Positions 1 to 11,575 of a DNA stretch of 28,292 bases are shown here, piece after piece (position 1 is the stretch's first letter; the number at the start of each line of letters is the position of its first letter). Where the stretch lies: the NCBI GenBank assembly GCA_905397405.1, contig CAJPVJ010000320.1, forward strand, positions 1 through 28,292. Reading direction: 5' to 3'. This DNA comes from Oppiella nova. Taxonomy: Eukaryota > Arthropoda > Arachnida > Sarcoptiformes > Oppiidae. A model generated the notes under the pieces. That model was given only the letters and a program-made list of their open reading frames with translations. It did no database searches and was not told the origin of the DNA. The position numbers were made by a program, and so were the translations under genes.

Positions 1-658
1 ATGTAAACACGAGTAGAATATTCTTGAGATGAGTGTTATATAAACAGAGAGATAGAGAGCCAACAGAGCGTTATTCACATGGAGTTAGCGTTGATTTGTT
101 TGCGTCATATCGTGGTTAACGTCACACTCATACCAAAAATAGCACAGTTTGCCACTCTATTATATTCTGTACTAGAGTATAGCACTAACTATAACCAAAT
201 ATCATGTATAGTACAGTAATATACGCTACACTCCCATCACTCCCATCACTACACCGAACATCACATCTTCAACACCGATCTCTTATACTGTACTCCACTT
301 TATTCACTATTTGGTACACTTTTCACACTCAAACCGCACCCTCAATACAAATGCCCTTCTCATCGCATACAGAGTATAATCTCTGGTCTATTTCACATCA
401 ATTCATGACAATTATTACACTTTCATATTAATATCAAATTAAATATTACTGCATACAGGTAGAAATGTTTTCATGATTATTTTATAAAATGAGACAAACT
501 CGAGTTTGGATTAAAATAACACCAAGATGACCGTACATTCACAAATAATCTGACAAAAAAATTTGCATAACAAACTTTGTGACAATTAATAAAACAATTT
601 TCTACAACTGTTGTTATGTTGTTTTGTAAGCGAAATGAGTTGTGGCCTAAGCTATACT
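1..658. repeat. Left arm of large inverted repeat (partner 10559-11225)
   Basis: This arm reads as the reverse complement of 10559-11225. The first 127 bases match exactly, and the first mismatch is at 128. Beyond that there are scattered single-base differences. The other arm also carries one extra 9-bp unit in an ACTCCCATC mini-repeat near 228-252, which makes it 667 bp instead of 658. Homology stops just after the shared GGCCTAAGCTATACT. No protein or transposase is recognisable. The 75-codon open frame at 204-431 is conserved in both arms only because the DNA is duplicated, and it looks like low-complexity chance coding. The arm starts at base 1, so it may continue outside the window. Confidence 0.9.
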
Positions 659-1121
659 CATGAGTTTGTATAATTTGTCTTAGTCACAAGTCACAAGTTG
701 CTAAGACACAAATCTAAACGACAATTAAAACCTCGTTTGTGAGATTAAGATCAATTGTCAATCGGTCAATATCAGTCGATATAACTGTGGTGTGTTATTT
801 TTAAACTGACCCCTTCTAACTGCACAACACATTTAATTCTTGAGTTATTAATACTCGACTTCAATGCTATTAATATTTAGCAGTGTTTTATAAATACAAA
901 TATTTTGTATACACACATGAGCTTACAATAATATCACTTTCACTCATTTACTTAATAATTAGTTTCAATTAAGACTGAACATTGAGTTTAAGAATTAAAA
1001 GAATTATGAAATATAAATAACTTTACAAATTATAATATTTTAATATTTGTATAAAAAATAGAATCCGATTTAAATTTTAAAATCATATCAAAATACAAAT
1101 GCTAGTATTATTTTCTAGAAT

Positions 1122-1158
<37 letters not shown>

Positions 1159-2607
1159 TCGTCCCTCTCCTAATGTACAGTAAATAAAGTAGAAATGCAT
1201 TTAGGATTTTGAATGAGAAGGAGAGATGAGAGTATGTGATGAGGAATGGGATGAGGAATGGGATGATGAGGAGAGGAGTGGAGAGTAGAGAGAGCCTCGC
1301 ATTTAGTTTGGGTTTGGATATAATATAATACTATATGAATAATACGGGTCTTTCACTAAATTGGTGAAAATTCTGGCGCTTTGCCATCCTTTCAATCAAT
1401 GCTATCATTGCCTCTCATTTCTTCTTTGCATTCCTTTATCAGTTGTCTCTGTTTTTATGAACGTTTAGGACAAACACATTACAAAACACATAAGTTTGTC
1501 ACATTTTAATTAACTTTAATGAATATTCCAATATTCAAACATCAATTATATTTGAAAAAGATTTATTTGAGATTAAAAACAGATTTGAACAAATCCTACG
1601 TTTACTACAGTAAATAGTAATAACATTAATCCAAGTGAAATCTATTTATTAGTTGTTTAGCCGACTTTATCCTAAAATTACTGATATATGCGGTATTTAT
1701 AATGATTTTGAGTTCAAAATCGTAGGACTCCCCCAATATTTACATGTCTTTGATCTGTTTACTCAAAAATATAGTTTATTGAATTGAAAAAGTCTACGAA
1801 ATGAATGAAATGACTACACATGTAATGTCGCGAATAAATGGCTGTTATTGTTATGCTTATTGTCCGCTATTGTTAACCGATAACCACAACAAGCGTTTCA
1901 ATAACTTTATTATCCATACGACTAGACAGTGATTCAATCGCAACATATGCCAAACATTTTTTACAACTCAAATGTAAAAAACTTTTTCCTTTCAATAGTT
2001 TATAAATTTGTTTGCAATTGACTATCGATTGCGATGAAAGGCCGTGCGATCGGAAATGGGGTAATCGCTTGCATTGAACATATAAACACATTGTAGTACA
2101 TAAATGGCACGTGTGTAACGTGTTTGTGGTCTTACATCGACTTTAGGATCCCTTTCCCGACTCCACTCTTGTCTTTCCTTTTTTAGGAATACTTTTTATG
2201 AATAGACATTCAACTTAATGATAAGTTTTACGCTTCAATCACTTTTTGAGTTTCAACTCAAACTGAATTTCTTTCTTTTTTACTTTAGTTTTTTTTCGAT
2301 ATAACTTAAAAATTTATGCTTTAATTAGAAAAAATCTAATTTCTAATCAAAAGCAATGTTTTATTCATTATATAATTTACTAAACACTAGACTACTATAC
2401 AGTATATTTAGTTAAGGTTTGAACATCTGGAGTACAATACAAGTATTTGCTTCACATGTAAACATGTTTTGTTGATTTTATTTTGCATTTCATCTGATTT
2501 ATTGAGAAAATAATTTTTTGTTATAAAATTTATTCATTCTCAGCTTTAATTGATATTCTTAATTAATATTTAATAATTAAAAATATATGAAACATTGAAA
2601 CATAAGT
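659..2607. other. AT-rich non-coding stretch
   Basis: I see no recognisable gene on either strand. It contains a TC microsatellite near 1125-1160 followed by a purine-rich stretch with repeated GAGGAATGGGAT near 1240-1270. The only longer open frame, on the minus strand at 1873-2091, has no recognisable motif. Confidence 0.5.
1125..1160 (+). repeat. (TC)n microsatellite
   Basis: About 15 uninterrupted TC units, followed by an imperfect CCCTCTC tail. Similar tracts occur at 5239-5279 and 23848-23893. Confidence 0.95.
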
Positions 2608-2737
2608 CTCTCAAATAATCTGAGCCAACTCTTCTACATTACTCTCACACCATATATTACACCACATTACATACCACATTATCTTTTGTTAACTTTCATA
2701 CCCGCGTATAGATACGTCACTACCGTTACCGTCCCTT
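2608..2737. repeat. 130-bp segment that is the plain (non-reversed) complement of 2888-3017
   Basis: Complementing this segment base by base, without reversing it, gives 2888-3017 with no mismatch at a constant offset of 280. For example, the whole line 2641-2700 complements exactly to 2921-2980, and 2701-2737 to 2981-3017. The bases just outside (2607 and 2738) no longer fit. The complement version at 2888-3017 runs smoothly into the AGGGAATGGT minisatellite. This copy instead ends in CCGTCCCTTT before the normal repeat resumes, so this is probably the altered copy. No DNA copying mechanism I know of yields a same-direction complement. Confidence 0.95.
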
Positions 2738-2771
2738 TGGTAGGGAATGGTAGGGAATGGTAGGGAATGGG
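2738..2771 (+). repeat. Minisatellite, 10-bp unit TAGGGAATGG (copy 1)
   Basis: Three tandem TAGGGAATGG units precede the 127-bp direct repeat. The second copy of the locus, at 3008-3071, has two more units and degenerate variants. Confidence 0.9.
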
Positions 2772-2888
2772 TGCAAATGTGGTCCCAATTTCCTGTGGAG
2801 TCGAAGTGACGCGTGCCGTTCGTACGCTTTCTCTCCATTAGTTGGATATGAGTTAAGCACTTGTCATGTCTTCATGTCTTGCACTTTG
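2762..2888 (+). repeat. 127-bp exact direct repeat, copy 1
   Basis: Identical to 3062-3188 at a 300-bp period. The match is bounded by T/C at 2761/3061 and A/C at 2889/3189, so it is exactly 127 bp. It has no recognisable coding content. It is either the conserved part of a tandem duplication or an unmerged k-mer overlap left by the assembler. Confidence 0.95.
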
Positions 2889-3017
2889 AGAGTTTATTAG
2901 ACTCGGTTGAGAAGATGTAATGAGAGTGTGGTATATAATGTGGTGTAATGTATGGTGTAATAGAAAACAATTGAAAGTATGGGCGCATATCTATGCAGTG
3001 ATGGCAATGGCAGGGAA
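2888..3017. repeat. Non-reversed complement partner of 2608-2737
   Basis: This is the likely native version of the pair, because its 3' end (GGCAATGGCAGGGAATGG) blends into the adjacent 10-bp minisatellite. It sits between the two copies of the 127-bp direct repeat and starts where copy 1 ends. Confidence 0.9.
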
Positions 3018-3071
3018 TGGTAGGGAATGGTAGGGAATGGTAGGGAATGGTAAACTATGGCAGGGAATGGG
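3008..3071 (+). repeat. Minisatellite, TAGGGAATGG (copy 2, expanded)
   Basis: Four clear units plus degenerate ones (CAGGGAATGG, TAAACTATGG). It is 20 bp longer than copy 1, which accounts for the shift between the 280-bp and 300-bp offsets. Confidence 0.9.
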
Positions 3072-3188
3072 TGCAAATGTGGTCCCAATTTCCTGTGGAG
3101 TCGAAGTGACGCGTGCCGTTCGTACGCTTTCTCTCCATTAGTTGGATATGAGTTAAGCACTTGTCATGTCTTCATGTCTTGCACTTTG
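3062..3188 (+). repeat. 127-bp exact direct repeat, copy 2
   Basis: Second copy of 2762-2888. It is followed by unrelated sequence beginning CTTAAGTTTC. Confidence 0.95.
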
Positions 3189-3344
3189 CTTAAGTTTCTT
3201 TCATGACATACATGACATACATATACTTTCGTCAACAAAGATACTCTGCCCTGTAGGGTAGACTCAACTACGTATCCTACGTCTAGAACTCTATACACAC
3301 CTCGACAATCCCTACTCGTGCTGTAGAGCTGTAGTGGTGTAGCG

Positions 3345-3411
3345 CAGGGATGCGGTGCTTTGCATATATCTCGATACCATATAAGGCAAAGACGACCGCA
3401 TCCTAGCCCTG
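3345..3411. other. Compact imperfect hairpin, pre-miRNA-sized
   Basis: Three stacked helices can be seen: CAGGG (3345-3349) with CCCTG (3407-3411), ATGCGGT (3350-3356) with ACCGCAT (3395-3401), and CTTTGC (3358-3363) with GCAAAG (3386-3391). A TATA pairing and a loop of roughly 11 nt lie inside. The 5-nt bulge at 3402-3406 is large for a canonical miRNA precursor. The surrounding 3290-3600 is noticeably richer in G+C than its neighbours. I do not recognise a known RNA family. Confidence 0.35.
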
Positions 3412-6400
3412 GTATGCCATTATATGCCAGCCTATCCTGCTTTGAAATCTTTAGGTTCTTTGCCAACAAACAAAATTTGTGGTGACCTGACAGCAGCTTC
3501 AGTGCACAGGGATTGGTGCGTTAGGTTGTGCTGCGGCTGACGTCTACAACAAGCATACAGTGTATCGGTATCTCACACTCGATTAAGAGTTATGAGAGCT
3601 GACTTACGACACAAGTGATTGAAGACCGTTTATGAGATTATGAGTTATTCGTCTCTCTCTTGTCGAGAAGTGATGTCTATTCTGGTTGTTTAGTTCACAA
3701 CTCAGTGCCTGACTATACAGTGCCTCCAATTTGTGTGACTCGGACTCCACTCCACTCTCATCTCTATTCTCATCTTATTTTTACTCAATACAGTTGTGCT
3801 CGTTAATATAAAACCATATATTTTTCAAAACACATCTATTTTTACAAATTATCAATAATTATGTTTCTAAGGTAAGCAATGTATTAATGTTTTACTCTCT
3901 ATGATCATTCAATTTTGGTCTCATATTTGCCCTTCTCTTCACTCCTGCGCTCTCTAATCAATTTGTCATCTTTTTGTGCATTCATTACGAGTTATATATT
4001 GATTCACTATTCACTCAATTCCTCTTCATTTGATTGCCATTTATTTTCATATGAATACCTGATTTTGAATTATTGGTATACAAACGGTAGAGACGAGAAA
4101 AGATGATTAATATATTGTTAGTATATAAAGAGAATAATACACAGGTAAGTTACGAGACGAAAGGTAAGTTAACAGTCTTTATATAATTAAATCTTATTTC
4201 AGGAAAATGTAAATTCTTTGTACAATATAGTAGTTTTGCGAGCGATTCAAGACTTTCAATATATTTCATTTATAATGATTATTTGTATGACTTATAGATT
4301 TATACGAAATTATATGAATCTTATGACTGAAATAGAGTTGAGTGTACTTTCAATCGCTGATAATTAGCGCTAAAAAATAAGCTTAAATTTGACATCTAAT
4401 CACCAAATCATTGGTGAAGTCCTACTTATTCTTGACATAAGGTGTAATGACCTGACCTTGTCTTGTATTGCACTGTCCTTACCATTGGTTAACATCAGTC
4501 ACGGTGTTTGCAATTGTTTTACAATCAATATTATAGTATTCTGTGGTATAAGTGATGAGTTCTTCGGTAAATATAAAAAATACGACACTTTTTTCATCCC
4601 TTGACCTCTCAGGCGTTGCACTGAGTTTATGAATAAAATTTTATTATTTAGCATATCATTTGTAAATTACTTTAATAGTTACACTGTTTGGTGTAAATGT
4701 CATTTCTGCATATGATATTCAAATTAGAAATATTATATAGAAGTATTTCATTTGCTTAAGAAAATGTCTTTAATTTTAGTTTCAGTGGAGTTTGAGGAAT
4801 ATATGTATAAATGAGTGATTAAAGAGATGACCTATTCTTGAGGTGAATAACCAGAGAAGCAATTGAGATAATGTACTCAATTAAGGTATTCAGTATTACC
4901 CCAAAGAAACTAAAGGGAAAAGTTAAGTCACTTTTTATCACCAGTTGTTTTCTAATTCCAAGAGAACATTGGCCTCAATATGGGCTGTCCGATGATGACC
5001 TTGTCCAACCCTGGCCTATATTCAGTACATACTTGTCACTGATAAGTGCTTTGCCATATTTGCCTATACTTTTCTAATATTAAACAGCATTAGCTTAGCG
5101 GACACCAACCTCTGCTCAGGTCGTTGATGCCTATGCTATGCCTGTAAAGACAGAATAACCCAATTTTAGTCGCTATACTGTGCTATAGATATAAATATAT
5201 GGGTTAATGCCTCTGGCCATCAATTCTATTCTGCTGACTCTCTCTCTCTCTCTCTCTCCCTCTCTCTCTCTCTCTCTCACTCACTCAACCTAATACCAGT
5301 CCACTCGAGAGAGAGCTAAAGACTAATGACGACAACAAACATGTTTGAGCTAATTATATGCATGAATACATGAAATATGAGTTATGGTGAGTGCGAGTGC
5401 AGTGTCTGAGCGTTGGCCGCAAAACAACAATCAATTTTGATATTAAAAACTTATCAAAACTATGAATGCGTGCCAACACACCAACACAGACTCAGTTATT
5501 GATTGCAATGAATTGAATGCTGATAATCATGTATAGCAATCGCCTCACAATGACCCTATGGCTGCCATTAATAACATGTTAAGTCTAGCAATGGTTTTCT
5601 TCCTTAATCTCATTTTCAATGACTCTACTTATGAAGAGTTGCTTCCAGTTTAGTAGGTATGGGGGTCTCCACTACTCTCATACACTATGAGGACATTATA
5701 CCCGTTATTCTTATTTTTCATACAACTCACTATCATTGAGTTAATACATATAAATACAGTATAGCAGTATTACTACCACAGGTATACCTGCTTTGTGTGT
5801 ATGTCCTCAACAAGTGCTAACTGCTCTCGTATACCACCGAATATAATAGTCTTGAGTTAATCTTATATTCATGTCAATGACCCCTATCTGTGTGTCATTT
5901 ATGTTCACTTATAACGATTACAGTTACAAATGTTGGCCTCTATTTCATTGTTTTCTAACTCTTTATTATAATTCAATTTAATTCTCTCTTCAATTAAAAG
6001 AGTGTTGAAAATGAAAAGTATTGAAGTATTGAAATGATGTTCGCATACAAATCAGTTAATCATTTTAATTATTTATTACTTTTGCACGCTATTATCGTTT
6101 GTCGCTATTATTACCACTTTTGATAATCTTGTGTTTGAAATTGAATGCTATATTACATAAGTCTAAGACATTGTCATACATATAGTTTGTTGCCATTACT
6201 GGCATTAATGCTCGGATGACATGCTTTCGCTTTGCACTTAACAGTCGAGCGATGCACTCGTATGAGACTCTATCACTCTATCATATACTGTACTCCACTT
6301 ACTCTACCCATCGGCCCATCGGCTCTTCATATTTAATATGCATTTGGCAACAGCTGTTGGGCCACAATATTATCACATTTTTTATTCAATTAAACCAAAG

Positions 6401-9400
6401 ACCCATACACTACAATAAATGAACATTTTTAAATTCACTTTTATTTCGCACAGTTTTTCAGATGAATGTCATTTGAATCATTAGATTAAAGACATTTAAA
6501 TTAAGTTTAAAACAAAACGCGTCTTAAGATAAATAATAGCGATTGTGAATCACATAAAATTGAATGACAAGCAGCTGCTAGACATCAGATATGCCGCTTC
6601 CTGCCTCCCTGTGCCCTATGCTTATGTCTATGTCTTTGCATTACAACATTTCACTCACAATCCACTCTTGAGTTGAATTTGAGATTTGGATTCTCGTCTA
6701 AGGGGAAGAGGTTTTCATTTAATCATAAATGCATTCATACAGTCATACAGTCATTGAGAGTTAAGCCTCTATTAATTTAGTGATTCAAATATCGGTTAAA
6801 TATGAGGGATGAGAGGGATGGCATGTATTTGCATTGATTCTATAGAATCCGGTCCTCAATCATCAGGGAGTCTACAGATTCAGTGACGGATCAAATTTGA
6901 TTCATACCATACCATACCATTCCTCCATTCCCTCCCTTTTATTACTTATATTATGTTAATATGGAGAGTGTGTGAACTTGTCCTCAATATCTCATTATCT
7001 TTCATTCCTAACCATTGTTTTGTTTAATACTTTAAATATCAATTCATTAAAAATATTCATTTAAATAAAAACACTTACTGTATGTATAGTGACTTTAAAA
7101 CATCTCAATTTATATTTAACAGTTATATGTAAATTAAATATATTTACACACATTTCACTCTATTATTAATTCTATTAGATATAAATTATTTAAAATAATT
7201 ATCAATTTTATTTCTTATAATTATGATAAAATGTAATTTTGTTTGCAATATAAAATTTTATACTTTAAAAAAAACAAAAGAACATCTTTAGATATAACTT
7301 ATATGGTTAATAAGTAAAGTTTTTTAAGTAATTTAAGAAATCTTAGAAAAAGAAATTCTGATTATCCTTAAAATTATAAAACTGATTTAATTTAATTTAT
7401 ATAAAATTTAGTTTTTGGGTTTTTTGTTTTTGTCTAAAATAGTGAGATTTGATTTGGTGTTCCCTATGGATGTGAATGAATAGTTTGAACGTTGGGTTAA
7501 AGGTCTAGGAATTGGTATTTTTTGAATTATCTTTTTTGAGAGAATTGTATCACTTTTCCGAATCGATTGTTGATTTTGTGATATAATTACTGGAGTGTTG
7601 GGCCATCACTGGCAACACTGGCAGTACAGACAGCACCGACAGCTCTGGTAAGAACCGAGTGATGCGTTATTGAGTTCCCACGCGAATCGTGAATCCAAAG
7701 CATACCTCAAATGGTATTAAATGTGTGTTAAGTCTTGTGTGTCGTTGCGCTAAAACATAGCGTATATAAAATGGTTGGAAACAAACAAAGTGAACACCTT
7801 TGCGATCGGGTCTCGTATCTCTCATACTATTCAATGGATTTGAGTACAGAATTATTTGTGTAAAAGAAGCTGACCTCACATTAGGGTCAATGATCTCTAA
7901 TTAAGGTTGAGATGAAAAGAGCACTAACTTTTCCAATACCACTACCAATAGAGGCTGAGCTCAGCTCTTGCACTACTAATTTGATTCTTGAGGTGAAAAC
8001 TGAATTTTAAACCACAATCTATGACAACAACTCACGCGTGACTGAGATTTCATTCTTCACATGTACTCAAAGAAATGCATTCAAACACACCTTTCGGACG
8101 ATTCCTATTATGAAATCGGTTTTCATTTCTAGACTAATGTTTTAGAGATTTGTATAATAGCTCTTCAATTTTTACACATCCTTTGCGTTTGATTTTATTT
8201 CGTGAAATTAGTTCATTGTTGTGCAAAACTCGCAAACATTGTCTCGTATTTGTAAAGTCTATGCTAAGACTATTAATGTTTTTGTCTCACTCTATACTCT
8301 TGCTATAAATATTCCTAAAAGTCCACAATATTCTCGTTTTACTGTTTCTTACAATCGGTTGCATATGAAAGACATCGTTGTTTAAAGAGTACAAATGGAT
8401 TGAGGGAGTGGTTCACCACATCTCATATTATTGTACTTTTGCAGACAAGCGTACCAAATCGTATGCTCAGGGCCAGGGGGTCTACAAAGCCAACATTTAT
8501 ATTATAAATATGCTGAACATACAATAAATTATATTGTAATTTTAACTGTAATATCTAAAATATAAGATTTTCCAACTTTCACAACTTTATTGCAATGAAT
8601 GGAAAACTTGGTTATTTTGGTTGTTCTAAAAATTAGAATATATTTTCATAATTAGATTGCTTTTAATGTGAAAGAAATGCTTTTGCAATGAAGATGTTAA
8701 GTGGTCTCGACTCTAGAGTGATATAGTGGTCATCACCTAAATACGGCCCAAACACAGAGTTGTTGACCTGAGTGCTGATGACATTCATAGACATCCTGAA
8801 GCATCGGTAGACATCCATAGGCACCCATTGGCACCCAAATGCCGATTCACTTCCTTATAGAATAGCTGTATGTACTGTAAGTTGGTTTCGATAGGTATTG
8901 TGCTCCTCTAACTTGAGGGCCACTCCTATGAGCCCTATTGAGAGATGTATTGTGCGATTGGTATGCGATGTCCTGAGCTATTCTTCAATCATTTGCTCAG
9001 ATAGTGCAGCATGAGTTATGATTGAAGTAATAAGTGCTGCAATGGTGTATCTAGAGTGCAGTAATGGTGAAGTGTAGGCATACATATAAACCACAGTATA
9101 GCCTATTAACTAATAAGTGAATGACTGCTTCGCCTCATTCTCACCAGTCTTTTAAGAGTCACAGACTTCTCTCTGAACACAAGGTGTTTGTATTGAAGGT
9201 GAATGACAGGAGCTGTAGTCCCTTATAGTCGGTTCCACTTGGATGCTATCAAAAGAGATTACATTATTGTCATGTTTTGCTTCTCTTATTTTCATGGTTT
9301 CCCTGTTTTCCAATGCATTCATTGAACAACATTTCCTTTTTCTCCTTTTTTTCATTTCTATTAACACTTATATAACACAATATGAATGAAGAGAATGAAG

Positions 9401-9555
9401 CGATCGTTCATTTAATCTTTTCTCATATTTTCAGAAACTATTGTCAAGACATTCTTCTCGAGTAAGAAGAGGTGAATAAAAAGTCATTTTTACTTCTATT
9501 GTGAACTCAATTCGTGATAATTGACGGAAGAGTGGCTTCCCTTAAGCGCAGAGCA
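3412..9555. other. Long non-coding stretch upstream of the MEF2 fragment
   Basis: No open frame here resembles a known protein. A TC tract lies at 5239-5279. Two consensus splice donors (GTAAGT) lie 19 bp apart at 4145 and 4164. A pyrimidine-rich acceptor ending in TTTTCAG lies near 9434, upstream of the MEF2 start. These could belong to untranslated MEF2 exons, but this cannot be shown from sequence alone. The rest is AT-rich with nothing I can name. Confidence 0.4.
5239..5279 (+). repeat. (TC)n microsatellite
   Basis: About 20 TC units with one CCC interruption, ending in CACTCACTCA. Confidence 0.95.
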
Positions 9556-10433
9556 ATGGGGAGGAAAAAGATTCAAATCTCTCGCATCACTGATGAAAGA
9601 AATCGACAGGTAATCAACACTACCAGTGCTCATCATTTGCTTAATTTATTGAATTTCATATTAATTTGTTTGAATATAATTTGTTTGAATAAATTCTCAA
9701 AACTTAATTCTTGTGAACCTGTTTTCACAATTGAGAGTCGGCTCAGCCTCAGGCTATCACTCAATTCACTCGTTCACTACACTATACGGGATAAAAGGTC
9801 GTAATTCAGCTTGTCATTTTCATAATATTCAATATAAAACGTGTAAAGACGTATTTATTGTTCAATAATGACATATTGAATTGCCTCGTGATGAAGTTAT
9901 TTTCAATGAATTGTCTACGAATGAATATATTTTCCAAATTTCTTGTTTTGTTTTTCAGATAACTGTTTTCTAGCTCTAAGCCATCAAATGTTAAATGCAA
10001 ACCTATGAATCCAATAACTTTCCCAATAAAACAATAAGACTTCCTATTATATGAATCTCTGGTTCAACCACATAATTGGTTTGCATTCATAAAAAACTTA
10101 CAGACTAATTTTATTTTAATATTATAACTTTTAACCTGAGATTCTTGTCGAATATCTAAACTTTGATAAAATGTAATAAAATTGATTTTACAAAAAAAAG
10201 TAATTTATTAGTAAAATATTCCATAAAAAGACAAATAGTTATTGTGAACGAGAACATTGAATTGAATGAATTAAAATAAGCTGAAAATACTACTGAAGAA
10301 TGAAATTGAATGAATGAGTATTAGTGTAAAGTGCGAGGATTAGTTTGTAATGAGATTTTGGGTAATTTGTGTTCTTTAGGTCACATTCACTAAAAGAAAG
10401 TTTGGTTTAATGAAGAAGGCCTACGAGTTATCA
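9556..10433 (+). CDS. Mef2: MEF2 MADS-box transcription factor, 5' fragment (exon 1 and truncated exon 2)
   Basis: MEF2 proteins bind A/T-rich sites as dimers through an N-terminal MADS box and drive muscle and neural gene expression in the nucleus. Exon 1 (9556-9609) encodes MGRKKIQISRITDERNRQ and ends at a GT donor exactly where animal MEF2 genes have their first coding intron. After a 770-bp intron, exon 2 starts at 10380 behind TTCTTTAG and encodes VTFTKRKFGLMKKAYELS. Homology ends after the Ser codon at 10433. The family continues with VLCDCEIALIIF, but here the next codons are ATA TAG. Only about 36 of the usual several hundred residues are present, and no later exon is visible in the window. 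The frame is open upstream of the ATG, but MGRKK is the universal start. The break may be a real rearrangement or a chimeric contig. The inverted-repeat arm begins 126 bp downstream. Confidence 0.93.
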
Positions 10434-10558
10434 ATATAGCTGACTATAACTGGCTAACTGTTAACTAGAATTAGAGTGTTTGCTCCAAAATTAACAGCAA
10501 ATCTAAACACAGAATCGTTGAACACTGAACACTGATTCTGTTTAATATGTTTGAGTAT
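10434..10558. other. Spacer between MEF2 breakpoint and inverted-repeat arm
   Basis: Unrelated to MEF2 and not part of the repeat shared with 1-658. I see no second copy in the window and no recognisable coding content. Confidence 0.5.
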
Positions 10559-11225
10559 AGTATAGCTTAGGCCACAACTCATTTCGCTTACAAAACAACA
10601 TAACAACAGTTGTAGAAAATTGTTTTATTAATTGTCACAAAGTTTGTTATGCAAATTGTTTTGTCAGATTATTTGTGAATGTACGGTCATCTTGGTGTTA
10701 TTTTAATCCAAACTCGAGTTTGTCTCATTTTATAAAATAATCATGAAAACATTTCTACCTGTATACAGTAATATTTAATTTGATATTAATATGAAAGTGT
10801 AATAATTGTCATGAATTGATGTGAAATAGACCAGAGATTATACTCTGTATGCGATGAGAAGGACATTTGTATTGAGGGTGCGGTTTGAGTGTGAAAAGTG
10901 TACCAAATAGTGAATAAAGTGGAGTACAGTATAAGAGATCGGTGTTGAAGATGTGATGTTCGGTGTAGTGATGGGAGTGATGGGAGTGATGGGAGTGTAG
11001 CGTATATTACTGTACTATACATGATATTTGGTTATAGTTAGTGCTATACTGTAGTATAGAATATAATAGAGTGGCAAACTGTGCTATTTTTGGTACTCGT
11101 GTGACGTTAACCACGATATGACGCAAACAAATCAACGCTAACTCCATGTGAATAACGCTCTGTTGGCTCTCTATCTCTCTGTTTATATAACACTCATCTC
11201 AAGAATATTCTACTCGTGTTTACAT
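10559..11225. repeat. Right arm of large inverted repeat (partner 1-658)
   Basis: Reverse complement of 1-658 with a few percent of single-base differences. It has one additional 9-bp unit in the ACTCCCATC mini-repeat. The outermost 127 bases (11099-11225) are identical to 1-127. Unlike the left copy, this one continues past the arm (11226 onward) into AT-rich sequence. Confidence 0.9.
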
Positions 11226-11575
11226 GTATTTCACATCAATTTAATAGACAACTTATAGGAAGCAGTGCTTTCACTGCATTTCATGTGATTCTCTCTATTA
11301 TCCATAGATGACCACAATATCTCAATTATTTTAAACTTAATTTTTAATCATTAATATAAAATAATTTAATATTTTAGTAAACTCTTTCATTAGTCAGTAA
11401 CCAATAACCAAATTCAATCAAAATCTAATAATTGCTGCAATGAATAAATTATGTCTAAATATAAGACAATTAATATCCTATTAAGAAATGTCGTCAACAA
11501 ATATTAATTTTATACCAAAAATATAAAACTGATATTTTTATAATTTAATCAATTTATGATTAATATTACTGTAAT

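Noticed and set aside
204-431. 75-codon open frame conserved in the other inverted-repeat arm (10786-11022)
   Set aside because: The conservation is explained by DNA duplication. The frame starts in a mini-repeat, shows Ser/Thr/His-rich low-complexity coding and resembles no known protein.
2897-3160. 87-codon minus-strand frame across the minisatellite
   Set aside because: Most of it is translated TAGGGAATGG repeat (SLPFPTIPYH pattern). There is no domain.
3164-3469. 101-codon minus-strand frame
   Set aside because: It overlaps the GC-richer hairpin island and runs into the 127-bp repeat. It has several Cys and His residues but no recognisable spacing or fold.
8446-8495. Possible exon after TTTTGCAG (reads KRTKSYAQGQGVYKA or, in another frame, QAYQIVCSGPGGLQSQH)
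   Set aside because: No family recognised in any frame, no matching donor with a continuing frame, and too short to support.
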